This document shows positions 1 to 8,142 of a stretch of DNA of 64,000 nucleotides, in pieces. The stretch is taken from the NCBI RefSeq assembly GCF_000092405.1, contig NC_014220.1, positions 1,302,001 to 1,366,000 of the forward strand. Direction: 5' to 3'. Under the pieces are notes generated by a model. That model searched no databases, had not been told where the DNA came from, and saw only the letters and a list, made by a program, of their open reading frames with translations. The DNA comes from Syntrophothermus lipocalidus DSM 12680 (GTDB lineage Bacteria; Bacillota; Syntrophomonadia; Syntrophomonadales; Syntrophothermaceae). Position 1 is the stretch's first letter. The number at the start of each line of letters is the position of its first letter. Made by a program: the position numbers and the translations under genes.

Positions 1-56
1 ATCTGTAAGTTTCTAGTGTTGGAAATCATGGTAGAATAGTAACCAGGAGGGTGGTG
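1..56 (+). repeat. Left copy of a ~56-bp flank repeat (promoter/RBS of the DUF433 module)
   Basis: This stretch matches 15413-15468 with about five or six differences and includes the AGGAGGG ribosome site of the DUF433 gene. The match starts at the first base of the window, so the repeat may extend further left. At the right-hand copy no DUF433 gene follows, so that copy looks like an orphaned leader. Confidence 0.8.
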
Positions 57-59
57 TTT

Positions 60-299
60 GTGAAGCTTGACCGCATAACTGTAAACCCCCAAATATGCAT
101 GGGCCAGCCCACCATACGCGATACGCGTTTTACAGTCGCTTTTATTTTGAAGCTTCTGGCTTCCGGTATGGATATTCCTGCCATTATTAACGCTTATCCG
201 GAACTGGAGAAAGAAGACATTCAGCAGAGCCTGATGTACGGTGCCTGGCTTGCTGCAGAGCAGACAAGACCTATACCTTGGGAGGCCCAGGGGTCTTGA
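60..299 (+). CDS. DUF433 family antitoxin
   Basis: A 79-residue protein of the DUF433 family, small winged-helix-like proteins that pair with PIN-like toxins and are presumed to be antitoxins and autorepressors. The conserved opening (KLDRITVNPQICMGQPTIR) and the later segment with LLASGMDIPAIINAYPELEKED-type spacing are typical. I place the start at GTG 60 because AGGAGGG lies 8 bases upstream; the in-frame GTGs at 51 and 54 are too close to it. The stop overlaps the toxin start in a TTGA junction at 296-299, so the two genes are translationally coupled. The promoter region is shared, as a repeat, with 15413-15468. Family assignment is confident; the antitoxin role is inferred from the pairing. 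Confidence 0.85.
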   Translation: MKLDRITVNPQICMGQPTIRDTRFTVAFILKLLASGMDIPAIINAYPELEKEDIQQSLMYGAWLAAEQTRPIPWEAQGS

Positions 300-670
300 A
301 AACTTTACGGTATCTGGCGGACCTTCATATTTCGCCTCTCACGTGTGAATTGCTACGCGAAGCGGGTTATTTCGTAGTCAGAGTAAGCGACGTTCTTTGT
401 CCCGCAGCTTCAGACGAAGAAATTCTACGTTACGCACGCAAGCACCAGATGATCATTATAACCCAAGACTTAGATTTTTCAGCCCTTCTCGCCATTACTA
501 ATGCTTCACAGCCGAGTGTTATAACCCTCCGCTTAGCCATACCTCACCCACACTCCGTAGCCAAGATTCTTTGCCAGGTACTACCAGGAGTCGAACCCGA
601 TCTGGTAAGAGGAGCTATAATTTCTGTGACCGAAGACAAAGTTAAGGTAAGGACACTCCCTGTCCACTGA
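296..670 (+). CDS. DUF5615 family PIN-like toxin
   Basis: A 124-residue protein of the DUF5615 / Mut7-C-like PIN family, the usual partner of DUF433. Visible signatures are the N-terminal YLADLHISPLTCELLREAGY (aspartate in 'LADLHIS'), the 'AASDEEILRYARKH' segment and 'IITQDLDFSALL' with its acidic pair, as expected for a metal-dependent RNase fold. I chose TTG 296 as start because GGAGG at 281-285 is well spaced and the codon overlaps the antitoxin stop; an in-frame TTG at 278 lies before this site. Directly downstream, from 681, is a scar of a different toxin-antitoxin module. Toxicity is inferred from family, not shown. Confidence 0.85.
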   Translation: MKTLRYLADLHISPLTCELLREAGYFVVRVSDVLCPAASDEEILRYARKHQMIIITQDLDFSALLAITNASQPSVITLRLAIPHPHSVAKILCQVLPGVEPDLVRGAIISVTEDKVKVRTLPVH

Positions 671-680
671 AGACGGGCTA

Positions 681-731
681 GGGAAAGAATTGGCCACTGC
701 TGAAGAATTTTTGGAAAATGAAAGTGGCTGA
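681..731 (+). pseudogene. Scar of a UPF0175/DUF3368 toxin-antitoxin module
   Basis: Bases 681-729 align without gaps to 15821-15869, which is the last part of the UPF0175 antitoxin gene and the first codons (ATG AAA GTG) of the overlapping DUF3368 toxin gene. Immediately afterwards, at 732, the sequence jumps to the last codons of the toxin gene (16317 onward) in a different frame. Almost the whole toxin gene and most of the antitoxin gene are therefore missing here. The scar begins about 10 bases after the DUF5615 stop. Confidence 0.8.
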
Positions 732-1186
732 ATTAGGAAAGAAATTGGGAAATAAGCTGGCGGCGGAAACTTATACCAGACCCTCCACCAGTAAGGTGAA
801 GGGTTTTTTGTCTCGCCGCCTTTTCCCTAGTTTTCCCTGCCCAGGATCAGGTATGTGTGGTTCTGGCACCAACAGAGCCAACATATCTATTAGAAGCATG
901 AACCGAGAACGGAGGTAGGAGGTTGTGACGCGAATTCGACATTTGTTTCCAGGAGGCAACACCTGCAACGGGTTTCATTCCTTCTACGAGTTCATCGTGC
1001 CGAACCAGGCCCGGTTGAAACTGGTCTTGAAAGGCGGCCCGGGAGTTGGCAAGTCGACCCTGATGAAAAAACTAGGCGAAGAGTTTATCGACCTGGGTTA
1101 TCGTGTGGAGTTTCACTGGTGTTCATCTGACAACGAATCCCTGGACGCCATCGCACTGCCGGACTACGATATCGCGGTCGTCGACG
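732..1186 (+). repeat. 455-bp direct repeat, left copy
   Basis: Matches 16317-16771 at a constant offset of 15585. Reading both copies I found only two differences, both in the coding part (AAAAAA/AAGAAA and GAAGAG/GAGGAG). The repeat covers the last toxin codons, a terminator, an intergenic leader and the first 87 codons of the two-P-loop ATPase gene. The two copies bracket the 15-kb defence island. Confidence 0.93.
780..809 (+). terminator. Rho-independent terminator after the toxin scar
   Basis: A 10-bp stem (ACCCTCCACC / GGTGAAGGGT, one mismatch, 5-base loop) is followed by six T residues. It is inside the direct repeat and has an identical twin at 16365-16394. Confidence 0.75.
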
Positions 1187-1251
1187 CCGCACAGGGTCGT
1201 GTTTACCATAGAAATGGTGGACAAGCCTTCAAAGTAGTGGTTTTTAAATGA
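925..1251 (+). pseudogene. 5' fragment of the two-P-loop ATPase gene
   Basis: The first 87 codons are a near-exact copy of the gene at 16510, including the GTG start, the GGAGG site and the Walker A motif GGPGVGKST. Homology ends at 1186 after the codons for 'AVVDG/A'. The frame then runs through 21 unrelated codons to a stop at 1251. The Walker-B-like 'DYDIAVVD' is at the break, so the product would lack most of the first ATPase domain and all of the second. I take it as non-functional debris left by the event that created the direct repeat. The unrelated tail (1187-1251) is not recognised. Confidence 0.85.
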
Positions 1252-1274
1252 GCTTTACGGCGGTTCCTCATTAC

Positions 1275-1312
1275 CGGCATGTTTCAGCCGTTGGCTGAAA
1301 GATGCCGCTTTT
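1275..1312 (+). terminator. Strong hairpin terminator, plus strand
   Basis: Stem CGGCAT-g-TTTCAGCC with GGCTGAAA-g-ATGCCG around a 3-base loop, followed by CTTTTCCC. It would end transcription of the truncated ATPase fragment. Confidence 0.65.
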
Positions 1313-1391
1313 CCCCCGCCGGGGTCGCTGCGTAGGCGCGACGATCTGGCGGCCTTTTTTCGTACCACTCAACAGGGGAACTCCTCGTCGT

Positions 1392-1432
1392 AAAAAGCTG
1401 AGCGAGCAGCCTCCGCTATAGGCTACTCGCTC
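1392..1432 (-). terminator. Hairpin terminator, minus strand
   Basis: On the minus strand GAGCGAG-t-AGCC pairs with GGCT-g-CTCGCTC around a short loop and is followed by AGCTTTTT. It sits 25 bases after the stop of the minus-strand gene at 1458 and is the natural end of the minus-strand defence-island transcript. Confidence 0.75.
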
Positions 1433-1457
1433 CCCTAGGACAAACCCATAAACGCTG

Positions 1458-1757
1458 TTAACCATAATGATAACCCCTACGCCCGAATTCCCGCTGACAG
1501 AACTCATAGAGTTCTTCAGTAGAATTGAATTCTGGAACAGGTCCTACCAAATACGGGCGCACTTTTTTGTTATATTCTTCAAGTGTAAGAGCCTTAAACT
1601 CTATGAGCCCGAAGTCCTCGAGCCCTTCCTCAAAGGTGTCTTCCACGCGATGCCAGATAAAACCGTCCTTAGTCTCCTTCACAAGCTTCCCAAAGAATTG
1701 GTGCCCGCGGTTGGTGTCGTGAAAGCCGACCCAGTCATCGTGAACTTCCACCCCCAA
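1458..1757 (-). CDS. Hypothetical protein, possibly a 3' gene fragment
   Basis: A 99-residue frame rich in acidic and aromatic residues (HDDWVGFHD, GLIEFKALTLEEY, LYEFCQREFGRRGYHYG) that reads like a genuine protein but that I do not recognise. The first possible start is TTG 1757; a stop codon lies only three codons upstream (1767-1769) and I see no ribosome site, so it may be the C-terminal part of a broken gene. A good terminator follows the stop, which supports it being or having been transcribed. It is the last frame of the decayed stretch at the end of the defence island. Confidence 0.4.
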   Translation of the reverse strand: MGVEVHDDWVGFHDTNRGHQFFGKLVKETKDGFIWHRVEDTFEEGLEDFGLIEFKALTLEEYNKKVRPYLVGPVPEFNSTEELYEFCQREFGRRGYHYG

Positions 1758-1822
1758 TGACCAGCATTAAAGGAGGCCACACTCCAAATGAACTGTCTTT
1801 TACAAGATACAACACCTTATCG

Positions 1823-2462
1823 CTAATCATTCATATCAACTCCTGCGTTCGGTAGGCGGTTTCTGTTTTCGAAATTCTCGTTATGCTCGATCGGCGTCTC
1901 GGTAAAGGCAATAAAGGAATCGTTGGGCAGGACGTCACGCATGTAACGGACAAAGCGTTCCATGCAGCATTGCTGGCTACGCTGGACCTCATGGTTAATC
2001 AGCATACGGCCAAAGGGGGAAACGCACGATGACTTCAGCCAGTCTACTATCCGCTCCGTGTAGCCACCAGAGGCGGCATATGCTATGCAGGCTTCATCCG
2101 CAAGGGCGGCAATGAGTTCGTTGCGGCGCAGAGCAGATTCCCGGGGTAACGCGCCTCGGCTGCAAACTGAACTAGGACACAAAGAGAGGGCGGCCAGCCC
2201 CGCTCTGCAGAGCCGCATTTCTCAACATACTCGCGCCCCGCGTCGGTGATCTCCCAGATGCCACGGGGAGAATCGGCGTTTTGAAGTTTGGCAAAAAGGT
2301 TCTTGCCGGTATTCGTTCCTCCTTACTCTCTGCATCCCTTCCCATGCGGTATTTGATGCGGGAAGTAATAATCAGACCCAGGTGCTCCACCGTCAGTCCA
2401 TCTAGCATGGTTATTTGATCATTATCGGTTAATACCCTTTCTTTAACGCAGACACGAGTCAC
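1823..2462 (-). pseudogene. Decayed minus-strand gene(s) with a winged-helix (Mrr-N-like) segment
   Basis: No single frame runs through this stretch, but protein-like text jumps between frames. The first part (2462-2320) overlaps the end of the OLD-family gene by 4 bases and reads 'LTVEHLGLIITSRIKYRM'. In a second frame (about 2310-2230) the segment GIWEITDAGREYVEK resembles the wing of the Mrr N-terminal winged-helix domain of restriction enzymes. In a third frame (1823-2130) there is a ~100-residue tail (ELIAALADEACIAYAASGG, SPFGRMLINHEVQR, VLPNDSFIAFTETPIE) that I do not recognise. I read this as one or two frameshifted genes. The Mrr link is suggestive only. Confidence 0.45.
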
Positions 2463-4069
2463 CTGGTAACAAAACTAACGATTTCTCCCATGAGCCTCTT
2501 AAGCTCCACACTGACTCCATTCCAATCTCCGGCAGCATCGAGGTGCACCATCATATGCTCAGGCTTGTCATGCTTTCGCGGCTCTTCGATTCCCGCCACG
2601 GCCTCAAAGCAGGGATCGCACTTGAACGTCAAAGCTGAACCATGTACTTTGACTGCTTGTTGAATGTCCCTTTCACGCTTCTCGTTGGTAGCTACGTCCT
2701 GCGGGTCAGTTTTGTCTGAATCCGTATCGTAAATGACCATCACAGGCTTTTCGATAGCTGCCATGATCCTTACAAGGATAGGAATAGCGGTCTTGCTTCC
2801 AGCTTCAATCACGGAACAATCATATAGGTCAAGCTCCAAAGTCGGTTCCATCATACCAGCGAGCCGTCGGATGGCTAAGTGCTCAGTTGGACCTTCGACG
2901 ATAATTACCTTTCGAGCAAAAAAGGCTTCGTTTTTTGGCTCGGCGAGGTGCTTAACTCGTGATTTCCAATCTCCTGTTACTTTAGATACATCTGGAGTCT
3001 TCACCTTTGTGCCGGCGTCCTTAGTTTTATAAACCAGTCTCACTGACTCAAAAGATTCCAGGTCAACGAAATCCTGGCTATGCGTCGTGTAAATTATCTG
3101 AAGGCCATTTTCGGAAAGTTCCTTGAGAAGACGAAACAGGTGTCGGCGTCCGTGCGGATGAAGATAGAGCTCAGGTTCCTCAAGGAGTAATATGGCGTTT
3201 TCTTTCTTCATCTCACGATAGACCTGAAGCAAGCTCATCACAAGAGCGGATTGAACACCTGAGCCCATGCGCTCAAAATCGACCAATTCCGGGGTATCGG
3301 GATCCTTGAACAAGATTGAAAAGTTCTTGTACAGATTTATAGGGTCGAGGCCATCCAACTGAAGCGACAGGTCCCGTAAGCCAGTGTGGCGCTTTAATTG
3401 TTCAGCAAGATTTTTCTCAAGTTCCTCGAACTCTTTCGTTCGCAGGAGTTCTCTGGCTTCTTCAAATTTATCCAGGAATGCTTTGAACCTTTTAGAATCC
3501 TTTTTTAGTTCTTTCGCGATATCAGCCAGCATGCGCCCGAAGATAGAACGCGAACTGCCGGACAAATGATAGCTAGCATTCCTGTCCACATCGACAATTA
3601 CCGCAGGTAGTTCGCCACGAATGTCGCTAGTAACTTGCGCAGGGCTCTGGTACGGCTTCGCCTGTGGATTCGGACGTTTCAGTATGTTGACGGGGTTGCC
3701 ATCCTTGTCTACACACACAAACGATGACTTCAGGTCACCAGGTTCTTTTTCCCCTGTTTTTCTCTTATATCTACCGATTTTGAACTGTATCCCCGAATAC
3801 TTCACGGGACTCCCAACATCTCCCCGCGTCTCACGCTCTTGATCGAACCAAACGGTGATCACCATGTTCCCGTCCGAATAAGCGTAAAAGTCCGCGAGCT
3901 CAATGGCTCTGGTCGTTGGCCACGTTTCTCCCAGCACTAAAGCAAGGGCACTGAGAATGTTGGACTTGCCCACGTTGTTAGGACCAATCAGGGCGCAAAG
4001 GTCCCCAACCTCGAATTCTAGCTCCTTGATGCTTCTGTAATTCTGGATTTTGACTCGTTCAAGCTTCAT
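2459..4069 (-). CDS. OLD-family ATPase/TOPRIM endonuclease
   Basis: A 536-residue protein with the OLD (overcoming lysogenization defect) layout: an ABC/SMC-like ATPase followed by a TOPRIM nuclease domain. The N-terminus LERVKIQNYRSIKELEFEV is the typical first strand. Walker A is GPNNVGKSN at about 29-37, and the Walker B/D-loop region reads AILLLEEPELYLHPHGRR. The TOPRIM domain starts at VIIVEGPTEHLAIRR, and the acidic YDTDSD follows. GAGGAG is 6 bases before ATG. OLD nucleases act on DNA and occur alone or with partners, for example a UvrD-like helicase in Gabija. No helicase neighbour is visible here; the neighbours are a HEPN gene and BREX genes, so a defence role is inferred from context. 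Confidence 0.85.
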   Translation of the reverse strand: MKLERVKIQNYRSIKELEFEVGDLCALIGPNNVGKSNILSALALVLGETWPTTRAIELADFYAYSDGNMVITVWFDQERETRGDVGSPVKYSGIQFKIGRYKRKTGEKEPGDLKSSFVCVDKDGNPVNILKRPNPQAKPYQSPAQVTSDIRGELPAVIVDVDRNASYHLSGSSRSIFGRMLADIAKELKKDSKRFKAFLDKFEEARELLRTKEFEELEKNLAEQLKRHTGLRDLSLQLDGLDPINLYKNFSILFKDPDTPELVDFERMGSGVQSALVMSLLQVYREMKKENAILLLEEPELYLHPHGRRHLFRLLKELSENGLQIIYTTHSQDFVDLESFESVRLVYKTKDAGTKVKTPDVSKVTGDWKSRVKHLAEPKNEAFFARKVIIVEGPTEHLAIRRLAGMMEPTLELDLYDCSVIEAGSKTAIPILVRIMAAIEKPVMVIYDTDSDKTDPQDVATNEKRERDIQQAVKVHGSALTFKCDPCFEAVAGIEEPRKHDKPEHMMVHLDAAGDWNGVSVELKRLMGEIVSFVTR

Positions 4070-4217
4070 AGCTCACTCCTCTTCTCCCGCATTCTTGTCC
4101 ATACGGTACTTGATGTTGCAGTTGACGATATATAACAACTATCTGTAAATGAGAAGCCGTAAGAAGAAAGACAGCAGATAATCACGATGATTATAACCTG
4201 GATGTCATTAACGATAG

Positions 4218-5288
4218 TTACTTACAAGGGCGCAGGCGCAACGTAGCTTCGTGCAGCCTATTCACGAAACGGTTGAAACAATCGACGGCCTTTTCCACCA
4301 GCTTTTGATCTGAGAGCTCAGGCTCCCCCGAGGCAACTGGGAGGTAGCTTTCCCACGGACTGAAATGCACCACCCTGTGGCGGTGATGAATGAGCCGTTG
4401 GAGCAGCGCCAGATCATTGGAGGAAACTCCTATCTCGCCAAACTTTATGCCGTAGGCCCTACGGTACGCCTTCTTCGCCTCCTCGTAATCCTGGAAGTTT
4501 ATACGTCGATCCCCGACTATCTTCTGAAGTACTGTCCGGTTCCTGGTGACTGCCTCCTCTTTCAAATCGTCTGCGGTGAAATGTGCCCTTTCCCGTTGGG
4601 AGTAAAAGGCAGTTATTAAGGCCTCAAGGTCGGGGTTAATACCTTCCGACTCCAGCTCCAGGAACCTTGTTTTGCAGTAGGCCTCAAAGCCTGTCACCAG
4701 CGTAACAATTATGAAGTTGCTCAAAATCACTTCGAAAGCGTAACCCTCTTCTGACTTTGCTTTTCTAAGCAACTCCACCGCTTGCACCGTGTTCCGCCAG
4801 GCCTCTATGGCTGTAGGCTGTAACACCAAATGCCCGCCCAGGCGCACGGAGTAGTGGCCCACCGCCAAGCTGGTATCGCCGATCCTGTAAACACGACCAT
4901 CATCGCCCACCCTGAGTTGTACCGGGGACGGTCGCCCCTCAGCCCGCACCAGCTTTCCCCCTGAAACCCTCGGACCTACATGCAACCTTGTTTCCGAAGG
5001 AGACCACACAAGCGCGATATATACCCGAAAACAGGGGGTAACAGACGTTAGATCTACCGTGGCCACGCGGGTTCCAGTGCCGGGAGCGGAATGATAAAAC
5101 AATAACTCTAACCGCTCGTTGCGCACCAATTGGAAAACGTGAGCTCCGGCAGCCACTTCCAAAATTACCTCCTGAGGCAGAGCTGTATCAAAAAGCGTTT
5201 CAGAAACGTAATCGAACTCAACCGTCCCTTCCGGGCGACACATTTCCTCCTGAATCTTTTTCAGCACTTCTGGCGGAATGTTTCGCAC
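4218..5288 (-). CDS. HEPN-domain protein with an N-terminal beta-rich domain (putative defence RNase)
   Basis: A 356-residue protein of no named family that I can assign. Roughly residues 20-150 are rich in beta-strand patterns (VILEVAAGAHVFQLVRNERLE, VGDDGRVYRIGDTSLAVGHY) reminiscent of concanavalin/LamG-like sandwiches. From about residue 190 the chain is helical (NFIIVTLVTGFEAYCKTRF) and ends with RHRVVH at about 303-308, which fits the R-x4-H motif of HEPN ribonucleases. GTG 5288 is preceded by GGAAGGTGAG. It lies 125 bases downstream of brxA on the same strand and upstream of the OLD gene. HEPN proteins with a conserved R-x4-H are often abortive-infection RNases; that role here is inferred. 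Confidence 0.7.
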   Translation of the reverse strand: MRNIPPEVLKKIQEEMCRPEGTVEFDYVSETLFDTALPQEVILEVAAGAHVFQLVRNERLELLFYHSAPGTGTRVATVDLTSVTPCFRVYIALVWSPSETRLHVGPRVSGGKLVRAEGRPSPVQLRVGDDGRVYRIGDTSLAVGHYSVRLGGHLVLQPTAIEAWRNTVQAVELLRKAKSEEGYAFEVILSNFIIVTLVTGFEAYCKTRFLELESEGINPDLEALITAFYSQRERAHFTADDLKEEAVTRNRTVLQKIVGDRRINFQDYEEAKKAYRRAYGIKFGEIGVSSNDLALLQRLIHHRHRVVHFSPWESYLPVASGEPELSDQKLVEKAVDCFNRFVNRLHEATLRLRPCK

Positions 5289-5413
5289 TGTCTCACCTTC
5301 CTTGTCGGGTCGTAGCGTTTGAGGTAGCAGGCAACTTCCTTACCCAAGAGTGGACCCCACACTTTCCAGGCCCGGCTACGGGCTCCACCACTAAAAAGAT
5401 ATAGACCCGACCA

Positions 5414-6136
5414 TTACCGGTGTACGATTGTAACCATGTCTAAATCCAAACCCTGACGCTGTATTTCAAACCGTTTAGATTGCCGTATATTCGCCACCGA
5501 AATATCCAGGTGAAACGGAAAAGCTGTGGGCAGCTGGGGTAATTGTTGCAGGATCACCGCTTGGGTTGCTTCCGAACACAACAGGGCTTCTAAAAACCAT
5601 AACTGAACACTAGCGCTGGCCGGGCCTTTTTTGGCGGTGGGGATATAAACGCCTTTTAGGGCCGTATCCTGGAGAACGCCCCAGTCTACCATCGAACGCA
5701 CCACTCGTTGGCTCGCCCGGCGAACAGTTGATCTTTCTCCCCACCGTTCTGCCAGCCGGCGGTAAATCTGCTCTAGAGAAACTTCATTCTGCAATGTCAA
5801 CAGACGACCAATAATATCCGCTATATCGCGAAAAAATGGATAGGCTAGAAGTGTCATGCCCCAGTGCAACCAGAGTCTTGTATCGGGGTCGTCCTCGGTT
5901 AAAATTCTTAAAGCCCGCTCCTGTAATGACCGGTGCTTCTGCGGTAACCTGACCCAAATCCGAGTTAATACGGTTATGGTCTTCCTGCGTGCCTCTCTAC
6001 TTCGACATTCTGACTGCAAGAAATCATCAAGGTATTTCCGTACCTCAGCAATGTCTGTTTCCGTTGCGGCTTTCCAGGCGGCGGCATCCAGCCATTCCAG
6101 CTTAACTCTCCGGTCAAAACCGATATTTAAGGCCAT
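5414..6136 (-). CDS. brxA: BREX protein BrxA (DUF1819)
   Basis: A 240-residue helical protein matching the DUF1819/BrxA family. The opening (ALNIGFDRRVKLEWLDAAA), the conserved central HWGMTLLAYPFFRDI and the wHTH-like C-terminal half ending in RVVRSMVDWGVL are recognisable. BrxA is a DNA-binding accessory protein of BREX phage-defence systems. I place the start at ATG 6136, 2 bases after the pglZ stop, with GGGAGGAG 8 bases upstream; an in-frame TTG at 6154 would overlap pglZ. As last gene of the brxF-brxC-pglX-pglZ-brxA run its position matches BREX type 3. Confidence 0.88.
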   Translation of the reverse strand: MALNIGFDRRVKLEWLDAAAWKAATETDIAEVRKYLDDFLQSECRSREARRKTITVLTRIWVRLPQKHRSLQERALRILTEDDPDTRLWLHWGMTLLAYPFFRDIADIIGRLLTLQNEVSLEQIYRRLAERWGERSTVRRASQRVVRSMVDWGVLQDTALKGVYIPTAKKGPASASVQLWFLEALLCSEATQAVILQQLPQLPTAFPFHLDISVANIRQSKRFEIQRQGLDLDMVTIVHR

Positions 6137-6138
6137 GA

Positions 6139-8088
6139 TCAATGCTCCTCCCAAATCCTGACAAAAGGAACGACAACCTCTTCCAAAGATATTCCGCCGT
6201 GGCTTACGATTTCTTCACCATTTGAGACAAAGGCTGACCGGCCCCTGGCCAGCAGCACGGAGTAACCCTGGGGTAAACCAAAACCAGGCCAACAGATGGC
6301 ATTTTCTATTTCTTCCATCATCTGCTGTCGAAAAACGTCGTAATGATAAATTCTGGCCCGCTCACCACGGGTTTCAGCCAGGACCCCGTCCGGCAAACGG
6401 CCTATTCCCCTGGCCGTAATATTACCGTGATCCGAAGTCAGATAGACGGCAAATTTATTTTTAAGGAGATAATCAATTAGCTGTATCAGGTAACCCTGTT
6501 CGGCCCACAACCTGACTTGCTGGTGCATACCTGCTGTCCCCAGCTCCATGCCGTGCATGATTCTGTCCACTTTATCTATAACCAGACCCACGATCTCGAA
6601 CTGTGATCCTAAAAATTCTCCAATTTCACTTACCGACTCGTCACCCAAACCTTTATGGTAGTAGGTATTTCCTCTCCTGACCCCGCTGTCTTCCCAAAAT
6701 TTGTGCCAGTGCTGTTCTTCTTTCGAGGTTGTCGTCAGAGTGTCCTTGAAATACAGGGGCGGCTCTGCAGCGAACAGCGCCTGCCGTGAGATAGAAGTTA
6801 AGGTCGGTACCCAGGCAAAGACCTGGTTTTCCTCGATTCGCCGCGCCGGGTACCTGTCTCTCAGGAAATTGCGGATAACCAGCCATTGATCCAATGCCAG
6901 GCCGTCAGTGACGATCAGGGCGATCTTTTTTGCTCCCTCTTTGAGGCGCAGATGGGCGAGATAGCGGGGGATGTGGTGCACCATCACCGGTCTGGAAGTA
7001 TAGGGGAGGTTGGCCAGGGAGCCGTAGCGCACGAGCATCCAGCTCGCAAAGCGCTCTTCCAATTGATCGTGCAATTCCTCAATTTTTAGTTTGCTTTCAG
7101 CTTCTATGTCCTGATTCAGTTCCCGGCTAAGCACAAGCAATTCCGCCCACAGAACGGCCAGGCGCTGCCAGTCCCTGTGGGACGCTGTTTCTCCAGGCAA
7201 ATCTTGTCGTATCTTCTCTAATAGCCACTTAATCCTGCGCCTTTCGTTAGCCTGCTTATCTAAGAGCACACCTGCCAGGACCCACGCGGGCATACCTTCC
7301 GTACTCGCAACCGGAACAGGCCTTAAACTGCCTTCCAAGAACAGGTTGTCGATGTACACCCGTATGTCATAATGCTCAAAGGGGACCTCGGTGAAATTCT
7401 CTCCTTTGGCCGTGCTCTCCAGGAAGCGACGCCATTTTTCTTGCAGGAAAGCAAAAAAGGCTTCCCTCCTGGGAATGATGTCTTCCAGCGGCCAATTCTT
7501 AAAAACGCTCTTTTCTCTTAAACAATGGATAAGGTGTTCGTCCAAAACCGAGGGCACAGTCACAAAATTGCAATGCCGCGATAACAATATCTTCATCAGT
7601 TCGACCGGTGAATTGATAAGGTCGGGTATTATGCCAAAAACATGTTTTAAGATAAAATCCTTGGTCGCCTTCTCCCCCAGCGTAGGGCCATTGTAATTCT
7701 GGTATGCACTGTAAAGCTTATCCAGGTCGGACTTCTCCACAGCCGCAACTACCGGATAGCTGAGTTTGGGAAAGATATCGGCTAAGCTGAAGAAAAGCTT
7801 ATGGCCCCTCTGCCATACATCGAAGGGGAGGCGGCGCAGTTCCTGCGGGCCGCCTTTTACCACCACTATTAAATGTGCCGCTTCGCCCCGATCCCATCTT
7901 GAGCGATAGTTTACTTCATACACATAACGAAAGGTGATGGGATCACTAAAAACAAGGACATCAAACCCCATTTCCCCTAGGGCTGAGAGAATATCTTCTT
8001 CCAGGAGCAAGCCGTCGGGGTCAGCCGCTAAAGTAAGTCTTGATACGCCTGGCTGTAAGTTTTTAAGAATGTGGTCGCGCCAGTTCAT
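6139..8088 (-). CDS. pglZ: BREX protein PglZ (alkaline-phosphatase superfamily)
   Basis: A 649-residue PglZ protein. PglZ is the signature component of all BREX/Pgl systems, a predicted metal-dependent hydrolase of the alkaline phosphatase fold; its substrate is unknown. The N-terminal ~330 residues are the family's variable part. The PglZ core begins near KKIALIVTDGLALDQW, with the first metal-binding aspartate, and carries YLTSDHGNITARG and the late VSHGGISLEEVVVPF motif. The start ATG 8088 lies 54 bases after the pglX stop, with AAGGTG upstream. In the standard type 3 order a helicase gene (brxHII) would sit between pglX and pglZ, and there is no room for it here. Confidence 0.9.
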   Translation of the reverse strand: MNWRDHILKNLQPGVSRLTLAADPDGLLLEEDILSALGEMGFDVLVFSDPITFRYVYEVNYRSRWDRGEAAHLIVVVKGGPQELRRLPFDVWQRGHKLFFSLADIFPKLSYPVVAAVEKSDLDKLYSAYQNYNGPTLGEKATKDFILKHVFGIIPDLINSPVELMKILLSRHCNFVTVPSVLDEHLIHCLREKSVFKNWPLEDIIPRREAFFAFLQEKWRRFLESTAKGENFTEVPFEHYDIRVYIDNLFLEGSLRPVPVASTEGMPAWVLAGVLLDKQANERRRIKWLLEKIRQDLPGETASHRDWQRLAVLWAELLVLSRELNQDIEAESKLKIEELHDQLEERFASWMLVRYGSLANLPYTSRPVMVHHIPRYLAHLRLKEGAKKIALIVTDGLALDQWLVIRNFLRDRYPARRIEENQVFAWVPTLTSISRQALFAAEPPLYFKDTLTTTSKEEQHWHKFWEDSGVRRGNTYYHKGLGDESVSEIGEFLGSQFEIVGLVIDKVDRIMHGMELGTAGMHQQVRLWAEQGYLIQLIDYLLKNKFAVYLTSDHGNITARGIGRLPDGVLAETRGERARIYHYDVFRQQMMEEIENAICWPGFGLPQGYSVLLARGRSAFVSNGEEIVSHGGISLEEVVVPFVRIWEEH

Positions 8089-8142
8089 AAAACTACACCT
8101 TCTACGTATGTTATCGAGGATAATTCGTTACCGGCGGATAAA

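Noticed and set aside
1271-1507. Minus-strand frame over the two hairpins
   Set aside because: It is made of terminator sequence and has no family-like text or ribosome site.
4070-5288. A Gabija system based on the OLD-family nuclease
   Set aside because: No UvrD-like helicase (GajB) gene is adjacent; the neighbours are a HEPN gene and decayed frames.
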